NCBI GenBank assembly: GCA_021464245.1
Contig: JADCRB010000118.1
Coordinates: 2,358,056-2,422,055 of the forward strand
Direction of reading: 5' to 3'
DNA from: Carallia brachiata
Lineage: Eukaryota > Streptophyta > Magnoliopsida > Malpighiales > Rhizophoraceae
DNA: 64,000 nt
The notes below the pieces were generated by a model, which saw only the letters and a list, made by a program, of their open reading frames with translations, made no database searches and was not told the DNA's origin. The position numbers and the translations under genes are program-made. How positions within the stretch are numbered: position 1 is the stretch's first letter; every line of letters starts with the position of its first letter. This document shows, piece by piece, positions 47,180-60,529 of the stretch.

Positions 47180-50100
47180 ATGGAGGAGGTCTGCGAGGGA
47201 AAGGACTTTTCCTTCGCGAAGCAGGAGGAGAGAATCCTTTCCTTCTGGTCCGAAATCAAGGCCTTCGAGACACAACTGACCCGCACCCAATCCTTACCGG
47301 AGTACATCTTCTACGACGGCCCACCCTTCGCCACCGGCCTCCCTCACTACGGCCACATCCTCGCCGGAACCATCAAGGACATCGTCACCCGCTACCAGTC
47401 CCTCACCGGCCACCACGTCACCCGCCGATTCGGCTGGGACTGCCACGGCCTTCCCGTCGAGAACGAGATCGACCGGAAACTGGGCATCAAGCGGAGGGAA
47501 GACGTGATTAAAATGGGGATCGATGTGTACAACGAGGAGTGTAGGAGTATTGTGACGAGGTACGTTGAGGAGTGGGAGAAGGTGATTACGAGGGCCGGTC
47601 GGTGGATCGATTTCAAGAACGATTATAAGACTATGGACTTGAATTTTATGGAGAGCGTTTGGTGGGTTTTCTCTCAGCTTTTCGATAAGGGCCTTGTTTA
47701 CAAGGGTTTCAAGGTTAGAATTCTTTAAAATCTTTTGTGTTTCTTTTTTTAAAAAAAAATTTGTTGACAAGAATGTAAATTTTGGTGGATGTTTGTTTCA
47801 AGAAATTGCGTCTTGTGAATCTTTTTTCTTGTTAAGACTGTTTTAGTAAGTTTCAGAAAAGTTACTTTGCCTCACTGAGTACAACTGGGCGGTGAAAGGG
47901 CAAGTGATCATGTGAGAAGCAAGTTTTTTTTTTATTTTTTGGCGGAATTAAAATGTGTGGGAATTACTTTTATAGGCCTCTCATGCCTTCTTAACGCGTT
48001 GTGGTCCTCTGCTAGTTGCATATGTGTATGCTGTTTTGTGTTAATACAAGAAGCAATGTTTCTTGCGTTTTGTTTACCATTTCTTTTTGATTGTTTTGTA
48101 ATTGTTCTGTGGGCGTCGAAATTTTGATGGTGTGTTATTTTGATTTGTTGTACTCATTTTTGAAGCTGAAAAGTGTAGGGTTGTCTTATTTAGTTCCTGT
48201 TTGATGGGGTTAAATGCAATTTTTCACTAGTTATAGTCCTATTTCATGGTTAAGGCTGTGTTACGATTAGTATGCTGATATTGGAGATTTTTGCAGGTCA
48301 TGCCATACAGTACTGGTTGCAAGACTGTGCTGTCTAATTTCGAAGCTGGCCAGAATTATAAGGTTTTTGATTTGTAATTTCCTGGTCATCTTTTGCTGAG
48401 TTATTGCATTTTCTGTTTCAAATGTTATTGAAGTTCTTGGTGTTTATTTTTCCACACTCTTCTGGAATAACGCAGGATGTACCTGACCCTGAAATAATGG
48501 TGACATTTCCAATTGTTGGTGACCCTCATGATGCAGCCTTTGTGGCTTGGACAACGACACCGTGGACCCTTCCTAGTAATCTTTGCCTTTGTGTCAATGC
48601 AAATCTTGACTATGTCAAGGTTAGTTGCCAGCTGATCCTTTTTTTTTTTGTGAGTCATTAAAAAGAAAATGCTTCAAATATTCAGCATATCCTTCAATTG
48701 AAAATAGAATTGAAAGTCCTCCTGATGTGGTTATCTTATTCACTCGCTAAATTTGGATTAATCCAACTATTTAATGCACATTTTTTGACTAGTAGAGCTG
48801 TGTTAGTTTATAATTTCTACATGATGATGCATACTTGCATGGAAGTCCATAATTGTTCATTTGAGGCATAACTATTTGTGTGCATCTACATTCAAAAAGT
48901 CTGGAGTGTTGTGTCAAGAATTATGCATTTCATCCACAGCTCTTTTTTTGCCTTGATTATTGCCCACATATTCTTATCGAATGACTTCAATGGCTAAAGA
49001 ATTCTTAATTTCCTCTTTTGGGAATTTAAAAAATAATAGTTGCAGCTGTTTTTGGTTGATATCATTCTTATGAACCAGTTAGCAGACTTCTTTTATGGTT
49101 TATAAAAATTTCATAGAGTATGTAATATGCAGTGAAAAATAAATTTCAGGTCCGTAACAAGTACACCGGGAAGGTCATTGTCATTGCGGAGTCTAGACTG
49201 TCAGCCATTCCTATTGAGAAGCCAAAATCAACAGTAGCAAATGTACCTGCTGGTGATCCAAAGGTGTCAAATCCTAAGTCCAAGAGTAGGAAAACTGAAA
49301 ACGTGATGGATTCGTATGAAATGTTAGAGAAAGTGAAGGGCTCTGAACTGGTGCAAAAGAAGTAAGCTCCTCCAACATTTGTCTTGTGAACTTATTTGGA
49401 TCAGTTGTTTGGGAACATATGGCATTCTGCACATCAGTTTAAGATGATTACTCCTTTCTATATTTTGTCCTATAAATCTTGTATGCGTAGGCTCATTCAC
49501 TATTGATATGTATGTTAGTTAATGAGTAATTAGGCAAATGACAAGTTCTGAGGGTGAATTTCCACTGCAGGTATCAGCCATTGTTCAATTACTTCATTGA
49601 GTTCTCCGATACAGCATTTAGGGTTGTTGCGGACAATTATGTGACTGATGACAGTGGTACTGGAATTGTTCATTGTGCTCCTGCATTTGGTGAGGATGAT
49701 TACCGTGTTTGCATTGAAAATCAAATAATTAGCAAGGTTTGTCCTTTTTCTTTGTGTTCTTGCATGACAATCTAGTTTTCTGTTTTGTGGTTAGTAAACA
49801 AATGATGTTTGTTTTGCTTTTCATTTGCATGGTTTAAATCCTGAAATGAAAATTTTGAACACTAACTACTGTGCACCAATTTTTCCCGTTTCAATCTGGT
49901 ACCACTGTTCTGTCCGTATCCATTCTTCCAAGTGTTGGGCTGTTTTAGAGACAAATTCCTGGGTAGCCGAAGACAGTATTTGGGCTGATACTTCATGAGA
50001 TGGGAAGATGAAAGTCATATCTCAACTTTTTGCTTCAATGCAGAAGCTCAAATTATTGGTTCAAATGCATATCATTGAACTCTTGATGTCCTTCACTAGA

Positions 50101-53100
50101 AGCTCTAAGCAAAACTGTATGGCTTGTTATTATGTTGCTCTTTCTATATTTTGCTTCTCAAAAATTTTTTCCAAGTGTTTTTGGTTTCCTCCATAATCCC
50201 CAAATTGGCTTAAGGGTAGAGATCTGGGACATGGAATAGTATTTGCTGCCTTTTTCCCTTTGGATTTATTTCTTGCTCCTAGCATCTCTGATGTATACAT
50301 GTTCTCCCAGGGCTTGTAATAATATTATTTTCATTCTTTGACTGGGTAGGGTGAGAATCTAATTGTGGCAGTTGATGATGATGGCTGTTTCACTGAAAAG
50401 ATTACTGATTTTAGTGGAATCTACGTCAAAGATGCAGATAAGGATATCATTGAAGCAATGAAGGTGGGATATTGTTATTTTCACATGCTTTGATGAGATT
50501 TACATTATTTGGAACAAAACTGTTTATCTAACCCCGTCTGTGATTTCCTTTAACACTTTGATATTCTCCAAAGATGTAGTAAATTTTGTACATTTGTTAT
50601 TTTAGCCATGTGTTATTACCTTGTTTTGGAATTATAAAGGCATATGGTTGGTACTTGTTTTCACTGTGTAGGCTTCAATATATTTTTAATTAGTTTACGT
50701 AATTTGTGAAATTCTTCAGGCAAAAGGCAGGCTTGTTAAGTCTGGAAGTTTTACTCACTCTTATCCCTTCTGTTGGAGATCTGATACTCCTCTTATTTAT
50801 AGAGCAGTACCTAGCTGGTATGCATATTTTTTTCCATAATTTCTTTTTATCAAAGTCCCATTGACATCAATTGTACTTATTTTCTACATGAAGGCTGATA
50901 ATGTAGATTGAAGGTAATCTCATAGGGTGTACATTCTCTCTCCTTCTCTCTCTCTCTCTCTTTTTTTGGTTTAGCTTAGAAACTTGAAACCAACTGAAAT
51001 TGTGCTGCATCTTGGTCTCTGGGTAGTTTGTAGTGTCGAGATAATATAGTAGGGTCCTGCGAAGTTGCAAATTGAGAATAATTTGGTCAAATGTGTGCTA
51101 GGGAAGTGGAAAATGGTCCCTTATTGTTTCATGTTTTCTTTTGAAGGATGAAGTGTTGAGATGATAAATTTTGTCTCGCATTTTGTTTACTATGTTTCTT
51201 CACCAAGCTTTTCTCTCTAGGTTTGTTAAAGTGGAAGAATTAAAAGCTAAGTTGTTGGAAAATAACAGCCAAACATACTGGGTACCAGATTATGTAAAGG
51301 TTAGAACTCTTCAATTGTTTCAATTTCTTTCTAAATCAATTGACATTTGATATCTAAGATTCAGGGGCATAAATATTGTGGAGAATAAGTATTATGCTAT
51401 TCTTGTAAGCTGGGGATTTGAGGTCTGTTGCTCTGAGTGGTTAAATAAGTATTGTTTGCATGAGTACCCATACTTGCATGCTTTGTCTTTCCTTTTGTCA
51501 TCAATATGCAAGTTCATTTTTTTTTTTTGTCTTTTCTTTGTTGCATTTTATTTTATTTTCTTGTGATCTAATAGAAGAATTGTGTAAAACAAGAACAAAA
51601 CATGTGGCACATTGAACTAGGTTATGAAGCTTGAACTTTGAACCCTAGTTCATTGCTATGGCAGTGCTATTCTTATTGACAAAGAACCTTTATCTTGCTG
51701 CAATGGTGAAGTTTTGAATCTATCTACTCTCTGTCTCTCAGCCTCTCCCATTTTTAATTTTACAGGAGAAAAGGTTCCACAATTGGCTGGAAAATGCAAG
51801 AGACTGGGCCATTAGTAGAAGTCGGTTTTGGGGCACTCCTCTTCCTGTATGGATTAGTAAGGATGGTGAAGAAATTGTCGTCATGGATTCTGTCGCTAAA
51901 CTTGAAAAGCTTTCTGGTGCCAAGGTTTGCACTCTCTTCCTCTTTCTTTCTTTCTCTTCCTTTGACTGCTTTAGTGCATCTTGTGCATGTTTAGTAAATC
52001 TAGTATCTCATGTGATAAACAGGTACATGCAATTTGAAGTGTGTATTGAATTTATTATAGTTGGGGTAAATATTAGGAACCATGGGTAGTAAAGCAAACT
52101 TTCTTTCTTTCTTGCATATTATCATGTATGGATAACAGGAACCTTTATCAGAAGATCAAATCATGAGTTGGGCAGCCATGAACATTACTATAATTTTCCT
52201 TCTTTAGTTTGAACATTTGTATGACTTAAATTCTTTCCTGGGTTGTGTTGCACTGCCAGAGCACCTCAACTAGTGGCTTTCTTATGTACAGTTTTGTTGT
52301 TTGTTTTCTTTTCCAGGCCATTATTAGAATAATTTTTTTACTTGATTGATCTTCACAAAAGGCTTTTGTTCACCATTTCTGGTTGTTAATTCCTTTATGG
52401 ATTTTAGGTAATTGAGGCACACATAAAGATACTGAATTCTCCTCCATTTTGTTTAAACATGTTACTATACGGTCAGCTAGTTGGATATTTGTCTTCCCTT
52501 CATTTCCTTGCAGTGTTTGTGGATGTGCTGGTGCCTTATTATTGAAGTGATCTTTGAATATACATATCTGCCCTAACAAAGATTTTGTATGTCTTACTAT
52601 TTATTTATCATCTTCTAGGTGTTTGACCTGCACCGACACAATATCGATCACATTACAATCCCATCCAGTCGTGGTTCAGAATTTGGTGTGCTTCGACGTG
52701 TGGATGATGTAAGCTACTGGATCTTTTTTCTTGAACATGTGTATTTCTTGGAGCATGCCATTTTTTTTTATAATCTTTTCTGCATTTAAAATCTGCTTTA
52801 TCTCTTATTATTAGCTGGATTAATTTGATTAGCCTTTTTAACACTTTGATTGAGTGAGTAGAATGCGGGCTAACTGTTCTTTTTTCAAAAGTTTTGTTTA
52901 AATGAGATCATTGAGTTTGTATGTCAGTCTTCTTAAAAGAAGAGTGCATGGGCCTTTCCTCCTTTTTTTTGATGTTGCGTGATGATACCCTGCAAGTTCT
53001 TTCCACACTTCGACTATATTGATTGACATTTAATTTTGCAGGTATTTGATTGTTGGTTTGAGAGTGGCTCAATGCCTTATGCTTATATCCATTACCCATT

Positions 53101-55262
53101 TGAAAACGTTGAACTTTTCGAGAAAAATTTTCCTGGGCACTTTGTTGCTGAAGGGCTGGATCAAACGCGTGGATGGTTAGTTTTGTTCTCAGTTCCATCT
53201 TACATGATCCTTTCTTGATTACATAATCCTTCACGCCTCTTTCAAGTAAACTACGTTCAAAGTAGAAATGTCACGCAAGGGTATAATTATGAATTTTATT
53301 TCTTTGTAATCTCCCCGGTGTCCCTACACTCTTAGTGTATTGGTTTTCCAAATAATCAATCTGACAGTGGATGTCTAATTGTAGGTTTTATACTCTCATG
53401 GTGCTGTCCACTGCATTATTTGGAAAACCTGCATTTAGGAATCTAATTTGCAATGGACTAGTCCTAGCGGAGGATGGCAAAAAGATGAGTAAAAAGTTGA
53501 AAAATTATCCTTCGCCTATGGAAGTCATTGATGATTATGGAGCTGTAAGTTCTCTCTTGGTCTATGTTGCTAACATTCTTTCTCCATAGTGAACATGTCA
53601 TTCCAGTATGCCTGTTCTCTTGCTTTGATCCCTTGTGTGAAAGGAAGTTTTATTCCCCTATTTTTTCTTTTAAGTTAACTATGATTTTCTTCCCTTTCAC
53701 GTTTAATGTTATAGTTATTGTTCAGGATGCTTTACGGTTGTACCTTATAAACTCTCCAGTTGTGCGTGCTGAAACATTGCGTTTCAAGAAGGATGGTGTT
53801 TATGGTGTTGTGAGTATTTTCTGCTTTGTATGGCAGATTTTGTAATTTAACAAACTTTTTTCGTCTTTTCAACCATCTTCATTTTCGCTTTGTATTTCTT
53901 TCAACCTATTTTTTTCCTGTTCTGTTCTTTGGTTTTTTGTTCAGGTGAAGGATGTCTTCCTTCCTTGGTACAATGCATATAGGTTCCTTGTACAGAATGC
54001 TAAGAGACTCGAGGTTGAAGGACTTCATCCATTCACTCCTATTGAGTTGGCAACACTTCAAAGTTCATCCAATGTGCTTGACCAGTGGATCAATTCAGCC
54101 ACTCAGAGTCTTGTTCATTTTGTCCGGCAGGAAATGGATGCGTACCGACTTTATACGGTTAGCTGCATTTTGATTTTATCTATGAATATATGCACTATAA
54201 TTTTCAGAATTTAAAGATGTTCAGAAGGGCCTCCAAGATGAAAAGAGTTTGCTTGAGAGTTGTTTTTATGAGTGTCCTTTGGTATGCACTTTTGGCAGGT
54301 GGTTCCATATCTCTTGAAGTTTCTGGACAACCTTACAAATATATATGTACGATTTAACCGCAAGAGATTAAAAGGTCGAACTGGGGAAATAGACTGCCGC
54401 ACTGCACTTTCGACTCTTTACAATGTATGGTGATAATAATTTCTTTTCTGTTTTGAGTGGCATCTTTGTAATGCAAGCTGATCATTATGTGTCCAATGGC
54501 ATTTGCTGTTTTGGCCATTTCAAAGAACAGTTGGGCTCAAGTTTTTCCCTTCGACTTCCATCAAATAATGAATGTCAATATTTTCTGTGGTTGTCTTAGA
54601 TCTCTTCTTCATTCTGCAAATACTTTGATGCTCATCCCCTATGAAGATCTGAGAACCTATACCTTTGATGCTCATTCTGCAAATACTTTGATGTTTGTTA
54701 TCACTTTGTTGTGCTCATGAAGTATGTCACTAGTAGTTATTTCTGGTTTCAACATGGGGCTTCATATACTGACAGGAATGGATTACTATTGTTGACCTAT
54801 TTGATTTGCAGTAGATGTAACTCCTATACTTTGTTTTCAGGTGCTGCTAACTTCATGTAAAGTAATGTCACCATTCACACCATTCTTCACGGAGGTTCTT
54901 TATCAAAACATGCGAAAAGTTTGCCCTGGATCAGAGGAAAGTGTTCACTATTGCAATTTTCCTCAAGAGGAGGGAGAGGTATTACCCATCTCCACATTTT
55001 TCATCTAGATTCTGTCAAATAGGTCAAGTTTTTTAATCTTTTTCATTGATTTCCATGCCAAGAATATGGTTGGTGCATCTGGATATCTGCCCTCATGCCT
55101 CCATGGGCTGGAATCAAGCTCTACAGCTGAATTTTTGGTGCCTTATTTTAGTTTCCAACCAAAAATTGGCATGCATGTGAATCAAAGTGCTTGATTTGTG
55201 TAAACGGACTTGTGTATTTATTTTTGACCAATAGGTTTAGTTCCTTTGGATCAGTTTAATGG

Positions 55263-55296
<34 letters not shown>

Positions 55297-58200
55297 CCCC
55301 TTCCTTTTATTGAGTCTAATGCCATTGCAGAGGGATGAACGAATTGAACAAAGTGTTTCAAGAATGATGACCATTATTGATCTGGCACGCAATATTCGGG
55401 AGCGTCACAACAAGCCTCTGAAATCCCCACTGAGGTGCACCTATTGATTGTCACTGATTTATTCTCTTGATATGTATCTTCTTTTTCCATATGTTACTTT
55501 TTGTTTGTCTCCTTACCCTGCTATTTTTATTCTTGTTCTTGTTCCTTTTTTCTTCTGAAAATGCAGGGAGATGATAGTGGTTCATCCTGATGCAGACTTT
55601 CTTAATGACATAGCTGGAAAATTAAGAGAGGTCTGCGAATCAATGTGGAAAGCCCACACAGTCCTTGATATCTTGCTGCTCGTGTGACTAAATATGTTTT
55701 CCGATTATCATTTGATTTAGTTTTGTTTCCCCAAGTTATTCTTTACCTTTCTGATGAGATAAGGATTAAAATGGTGAAAAGGACAAAAAAAAAAAAAACC
55801 ATTAAAATGCCTCCCTGCATCCTTTGCATGAGATATATATATATATTTTTTGGTTAATGATATTTGGCATGCCCTTGGCATAATGATCTGTTTTGTCTGT
55901 CTTTCCTTAATTGGCAATTTATTTAGCTTCCTCAGTTCCTTTTGAGGGTAGTTCATTACATCATTGTTCAGTGAGCTGGCATTTCTTTCCTTAATTCCAT
56001 TTGAACGCCCTTTTTAGTAGTCTGTCATGAAATAGATAATTTTCTGCCCCTAATAGTTGTTGTGCAATTGTACATTGTAGGATTTGCTCTCTAGTTTGTC
56101 CTCTGCTATAGTTTCTTGATTTGTATATTTTAATTTGCATTGTAGTATGTGCTGGAAGAACTCAATGTAAGATCTCTTGTCCCATGTAAGGATGCGTTGA
56201 AGTATGCTTCCCTGCGGGCAGAACCTGAGTTCAGGTATGCTAATTGTAGTTGTTGATGTTTTATTGTTACTGTTGTGTACTTACATGAACGTGGTTTATT
56301 TTCCTGTAGTGTGTTAGGTAAGAGGCTGGGAAAATCAATGGCAGTTGTTACCAAAGAAGTTAAAGCCATGTCTCAAGAAAAGATATTGGCATTTGAGCAA
56401 TCTGGAGAAGTTACAATTGCTACTCACTGCCTGAAGTTGTCTGATATCAAGGTGTGGCCTTTGTTGCTGGCTTATTCTATTAAAAATCAGCTTGTAGTAT
56501 GGATCACGGTAGCTTATGTTTACTTGGATCATGTCATTTGCTTGATTAAAAAAAAAATTATAACTTTCTTCATGCGGATGGAAAGAGATTTGCTGTATAT
56601 GCAACATAGATTCTGACTGAAACTACAAAGGATATTTCGTGCAAGGGCCAGCCAAACCCTGTTCTTTTCCTAGTTGGAGCACTTAGAACAACTTTATGAG
56701 ATAGCCATATTTTCTTTCAATTGTTTTTCTTTTTGTCTTCCATGACTTCCTTACTCAGCAACATTTTAAGGTAGAGTGTAGTTATTATGTGACTGCAGTT
56801 GTTAGTTAGTGATAAGTAATTTCCACTGGATGTTAACATCATACTGGTTTGGGTTGGTGGGATAAAACTGTGAAAAACCTCAATTTCTAGCTTATAGATA
56901 TTCCTAGTTTTCCTTGAGAATGATTAAGTGATATGCGCTTTGTCTAAATTTGTAGGTTATTCGGGAATTTAAACGTCCTGATGGTTTGACAGAGAAGGAG
57001 ATTGATGCTGCTGGAGATGGTAGATTTTATATATCACATGCCATTACTTTGTGTGTGTGTGTCGATGACCATGCATGTCTCAAGTTTATGGTTTCCAATG
57101 TTTCAGGTGATGTTTTGGTAATCTTGGACTTGCGTCCTGATGATTCCTTGATTGAGGCTGGTGTTGCCCGTGAGGTATTTTGCGAATTGATTTGTTAGGC
57201 ATTGTATTTGTTCTGCAGTTGGTCTACAGTTGAATTAGCACTATGAATGTTAAATTGATCGCATAAATGGTGCACTTGTGATTATGTTCATTTTCTTGAA
57301 TTTAGGGTCTCTTTTCTAGTCTTCTTTTCTTTTGTTTGCTACATGTAACAAAATCTGACATCCAATTTCCCTTTGTACCATGTTTTTATTGCTGACAAAC
57401 TTTATTTCCTCGTGATGATTGGAAGAGAGTTTCTGATCAACGGACTTTCAATTCTTTTTCATCGTAGGTTGTCAACAGAATCCAGAAGTTGCGGAAAAGA
57501 GTGGCCCTGGAACCTATGGACTTGGTGGAGGTTTACTTTGAATCTTTTGATGAGAAATCAACCTTGCAAGAAGTTTTGAATTCACAGGTACCACTAATTT
57601 CTTTTTATGCAATGTTTTTTATGTTTCTGTGTCTATGAGAATCCACATGCTCGAGCTATAACAACAATTTTATATTATCAGTTCACCCTGAGACATGTTT
57701 TAGTCTAATTGAGATTTTTTCTTCTCCTTACATCTTTTTGCATATCATAGCGACCAAATAAATGGTGGCAATTTGTGTAGACTGTTTTCCTTCAATTGAG
57801 ATTTTTGTGAAGAAAAGCCTGTCTTATATGAATATAAATTATTGCATTCTTGGACTCTGCAATGTACATACACCATAATTAAAGTATTTTCAGCTATGCA
57901 GAAACATGCATCTTTTCCAGTTCTGTTATTTTTCATTTGTTCATTGTACACATTTAAGCATAATTCCAAATTGTCACCTTTTTTGCTGCTTTGTTCGGTT
58001 TACCATGTTTGGTTTGCAACATTATTATTGCCTTTGGTGCATGCTCACTTATGTGGTGATGCTGCATTTTTCCTGACATCAATTGGGGTGTGTTATGATT
58101 TATGACTGAGATTTGTTATTTTACCTCTTGCATTTCTTACATTTTTCTATTTTCGGTTAAATTTTGTCAGAGCTGGGATGTGTATTATGACTGAGATTTG

Positions 58201-59181
58201 TTATTTTCCTTGCAGGAACAATATATTAGGGATGCAGTTGGTTCTCCATTGCTTCCTTTTACCAAGATGCCACAAAATTCTGTAAGTTGTGCGAGATAAA
58301 ATATGTTAAAAATTGGTTTATTTTCTGTGTATCATAGTATGCAAGCTCATGTTCCCTTTGACAAACATTGTTTGAAGTTTTCTGTTAATTAGAGGTTTTG
58401 CGATTTTAAGGTTTCCGTGGATGTTTGTACAATAGTGTGGTGCAAGTTTTGGTTGAACCTTTGCCGCGTGCATTACTTTCCGACTATGCCTTGGCAATAC
58501 TTGCTTGATAAATTCCGAACCAATTGAGCCGAAGTTTTGTGATTCTTCAGATAAAGTGATTTAAATTTCATGCCCTTTATGTATTGCGGATATGCATGCA
58601 CAAAGATGCATATAACTTGTTTCTGAGTGAATTGAACTCACAAATATGCAGGTTGTACTTGGTGAGGAAACTTTCCGTGGCATTTATGATTTTTCTTTCA
58701 CCATTTATTTGGCAAGACCATCGCTGGTGTTTGAATCAGATGCTATTCTTACGTTATACAAAGGTTGCTCTCTCTCACTTTCACTTTCACAAACACCCTC
58801 CATCCCCATTGGTGCTTTGATGGAAGCAAGCCATCCCTGGCGGTTCTTTGTTCCTCTCCTCATGATTTTACTCTTGGATGCAGGGAATAAGCAATTTGCT
58901 CGAGGTCTAGAAGTTTACTTGCTATCTAGAGATCATTCTAATTTGAAATTGGAATTTCAAAAGGGAAATAACAAGGTATGTTATACTTTTGATTCTAGAC
59001 TATCCAGTAATCATGATTTAAGGTAAATTGACCCTTTTTTGGTCTTTTCTCATGGATCCACCTCTATACGCTGCAGATGACAGTTGATTGCATTGAGAAT
59101 CAGCCTACTGTAGACGTGGTCTTGGAAGAACACGTCTTTTTAACAGTTGGTGACTACTTATCAAGAACAAAAACCCTGTAA
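47180..59181 (+). CDS. IleRS: Cytosolic isoleucyl-tRNA synthetase, 27 exons
   Basis: Exons: 47180-47713, 48297-48362, 48476-48619, 49150-49361, 49571-49736, 50350-50463, 50720-50817, 51221-51299, 51766-51924, 52619-52708, 53042-53175, 53385-53544, 53726-53809, 53945-54157, 54299-54424, 54841-54978, 55331-55434, 55567-55630, 56146-56234, 56310-56451, 56956-57019, 57107-57174, 57468-57587, 58216-58281, 58652-58763, 58884-58975, 59077-59181. They total 3543 nt (1180 residues) with no frame break. The class I signatures are present: PHYGH (HIGH box) in exon 1 and KKMSKK (KMSKS box) in exon 12. The editing (CP1) domain has [10 protein letters not shown] and [20 protein letters not shown]. The anticodon-binding region and a eukaryote-type C-terminal extension follow. 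The enzyme charges tRNA-Ile and edits Val-tRNA-Ile. The start [12 protein letters not shown] matches the plant cytosolic form, with no organelle presequence. The donor after exon 18 is the unusual GTCTGC. Confidence 0.96.
55266..55294. repeat. (CT)n microsatellite in an IleRS intron
   Basis: A pure CT dinucleotide tract of about 14 units, between exons 16 and 17. Confidence 0.9.
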
Positions 59182-60529
59182 TTTTTCTTATTCATGACTG
59201 TTATAAATTTTTGTTTCTTGTTCTCTCTCCATATGGTTGGAAATACTAGTAGTAGTCTTAGAAAGAACATGCACGTTATTTCTCAATTCTTTTTGTTTTA
59301 TAAATATGGATGCTTAATTTATCCACGTAACAAGAGGCATGAATTTGCTTTAAAATCTGAACCTCCAACCCCACCACATGCTTCAGCGAAATCTATGGCA
59401 TTGGTGGGGGCTTCACGTAAGCATTCTTTGTGATTACTGTTAAGGATTTCTTGCAAGAAACTATGTCAGTGAAATAAAAGCAAAAATTCGATGATATGAA
59501 TGTAACATTTGAAGGAAAGAAAGCCTAAAAAGTAAACACTAAGGGAGCTGCTGATAATATATTATGAGACACATGGAGCCAAGGTAAAAATCGAATTATC
59601 AACTGAGCTCGTGTTAGTATTATATCAATACGTTAATATGATATATAGCAATAGTTGCTGTAGTTAATGTGTTTGGTTTTCTCCCCAGTTTTTTGACTTA
59701 TATGATACCTTGTGAGCGGCTCTGTTTATGCGTAAATTAAAAAGTTATGCTAAGAAAGATTATGTTGTTGGAATTCATAATTTCACCAAACACTTTGACA
59801 AACATTTGTATTTACAGCCTGCATGGTAAGGACAAATCTTCTAGTCTAGCCCCCAACCAATGGTTGAATGGTTTTATTTTCAAAACATAAGTGTGTCAGG
59901 CGTAAAAAAAGATTCGGCAACATCTATGCGTTGGATTTGGTTATCATAAGGTTATTCAGTCCCTAGTGAGTCATTATTTGATCTGTGGAAACATAAAAAA
60001 TTGTGGAAATTTGACTCTTCATTGTGTTCATATAGATTGAAAATTTTTACTTTTTATTGAGTTTATACAAGGATATTATGTAGATTTAGCGAAAAATACT
60101 CATACGTACAAGAGCGTCATTACTTTGTCGTTGAATTTAATTTTGTATTGCATGCCTTTTTTTTTTTTTTTTGGTGGGTTAGTAGCATGTCAAAATTTCG
60201 ATGTTTATGACTCATGAGCTACATTATTGAATAACCCAATTCTTCCAAAAAGAAAGCAAAAAAGGCTTAATTTCTTGAAGCTGTTAGTTTCAATGTTTCA
60301 TTGGCATAGGGCATAACTAGAGAGATAGAGAGAAAAGCATATGAAAAGCACCCAATTTCAATTTAACAAAAGCATATGAAAAGCACCCGATTTCAATTTA
60401 ATAAATTCAACATAATTGAGAAACAAATAAACAATGGCCAGAGCAAGCACATAAATAAATTAATAAAGCTTGGGTCTTAAGGGGAATAATGCTAGTAATT
60501 GTTGCCAAAACCATGGGGGGCCCTTAATT
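59182..60529. other. Intergenic region between convergent genes
   Basis: Holds the 3' ends of the IleRS and FYVE-like genes. A perfect-looking tandem pair of a 35-bp unit, AAAAGCATATGAAAAGCACC..., lies at 60333-60402 with one or two changes. An open frame at 59194-59433 shows no recognisable domain. No gene. Confidence 0.55.

Noticed and set aside
47294..47770. Long minus-strand open frame antisense to IleRS exon 1
   Set aside because: It is a shadow of the GC-rich first exon; its translation has no recognisable motif.
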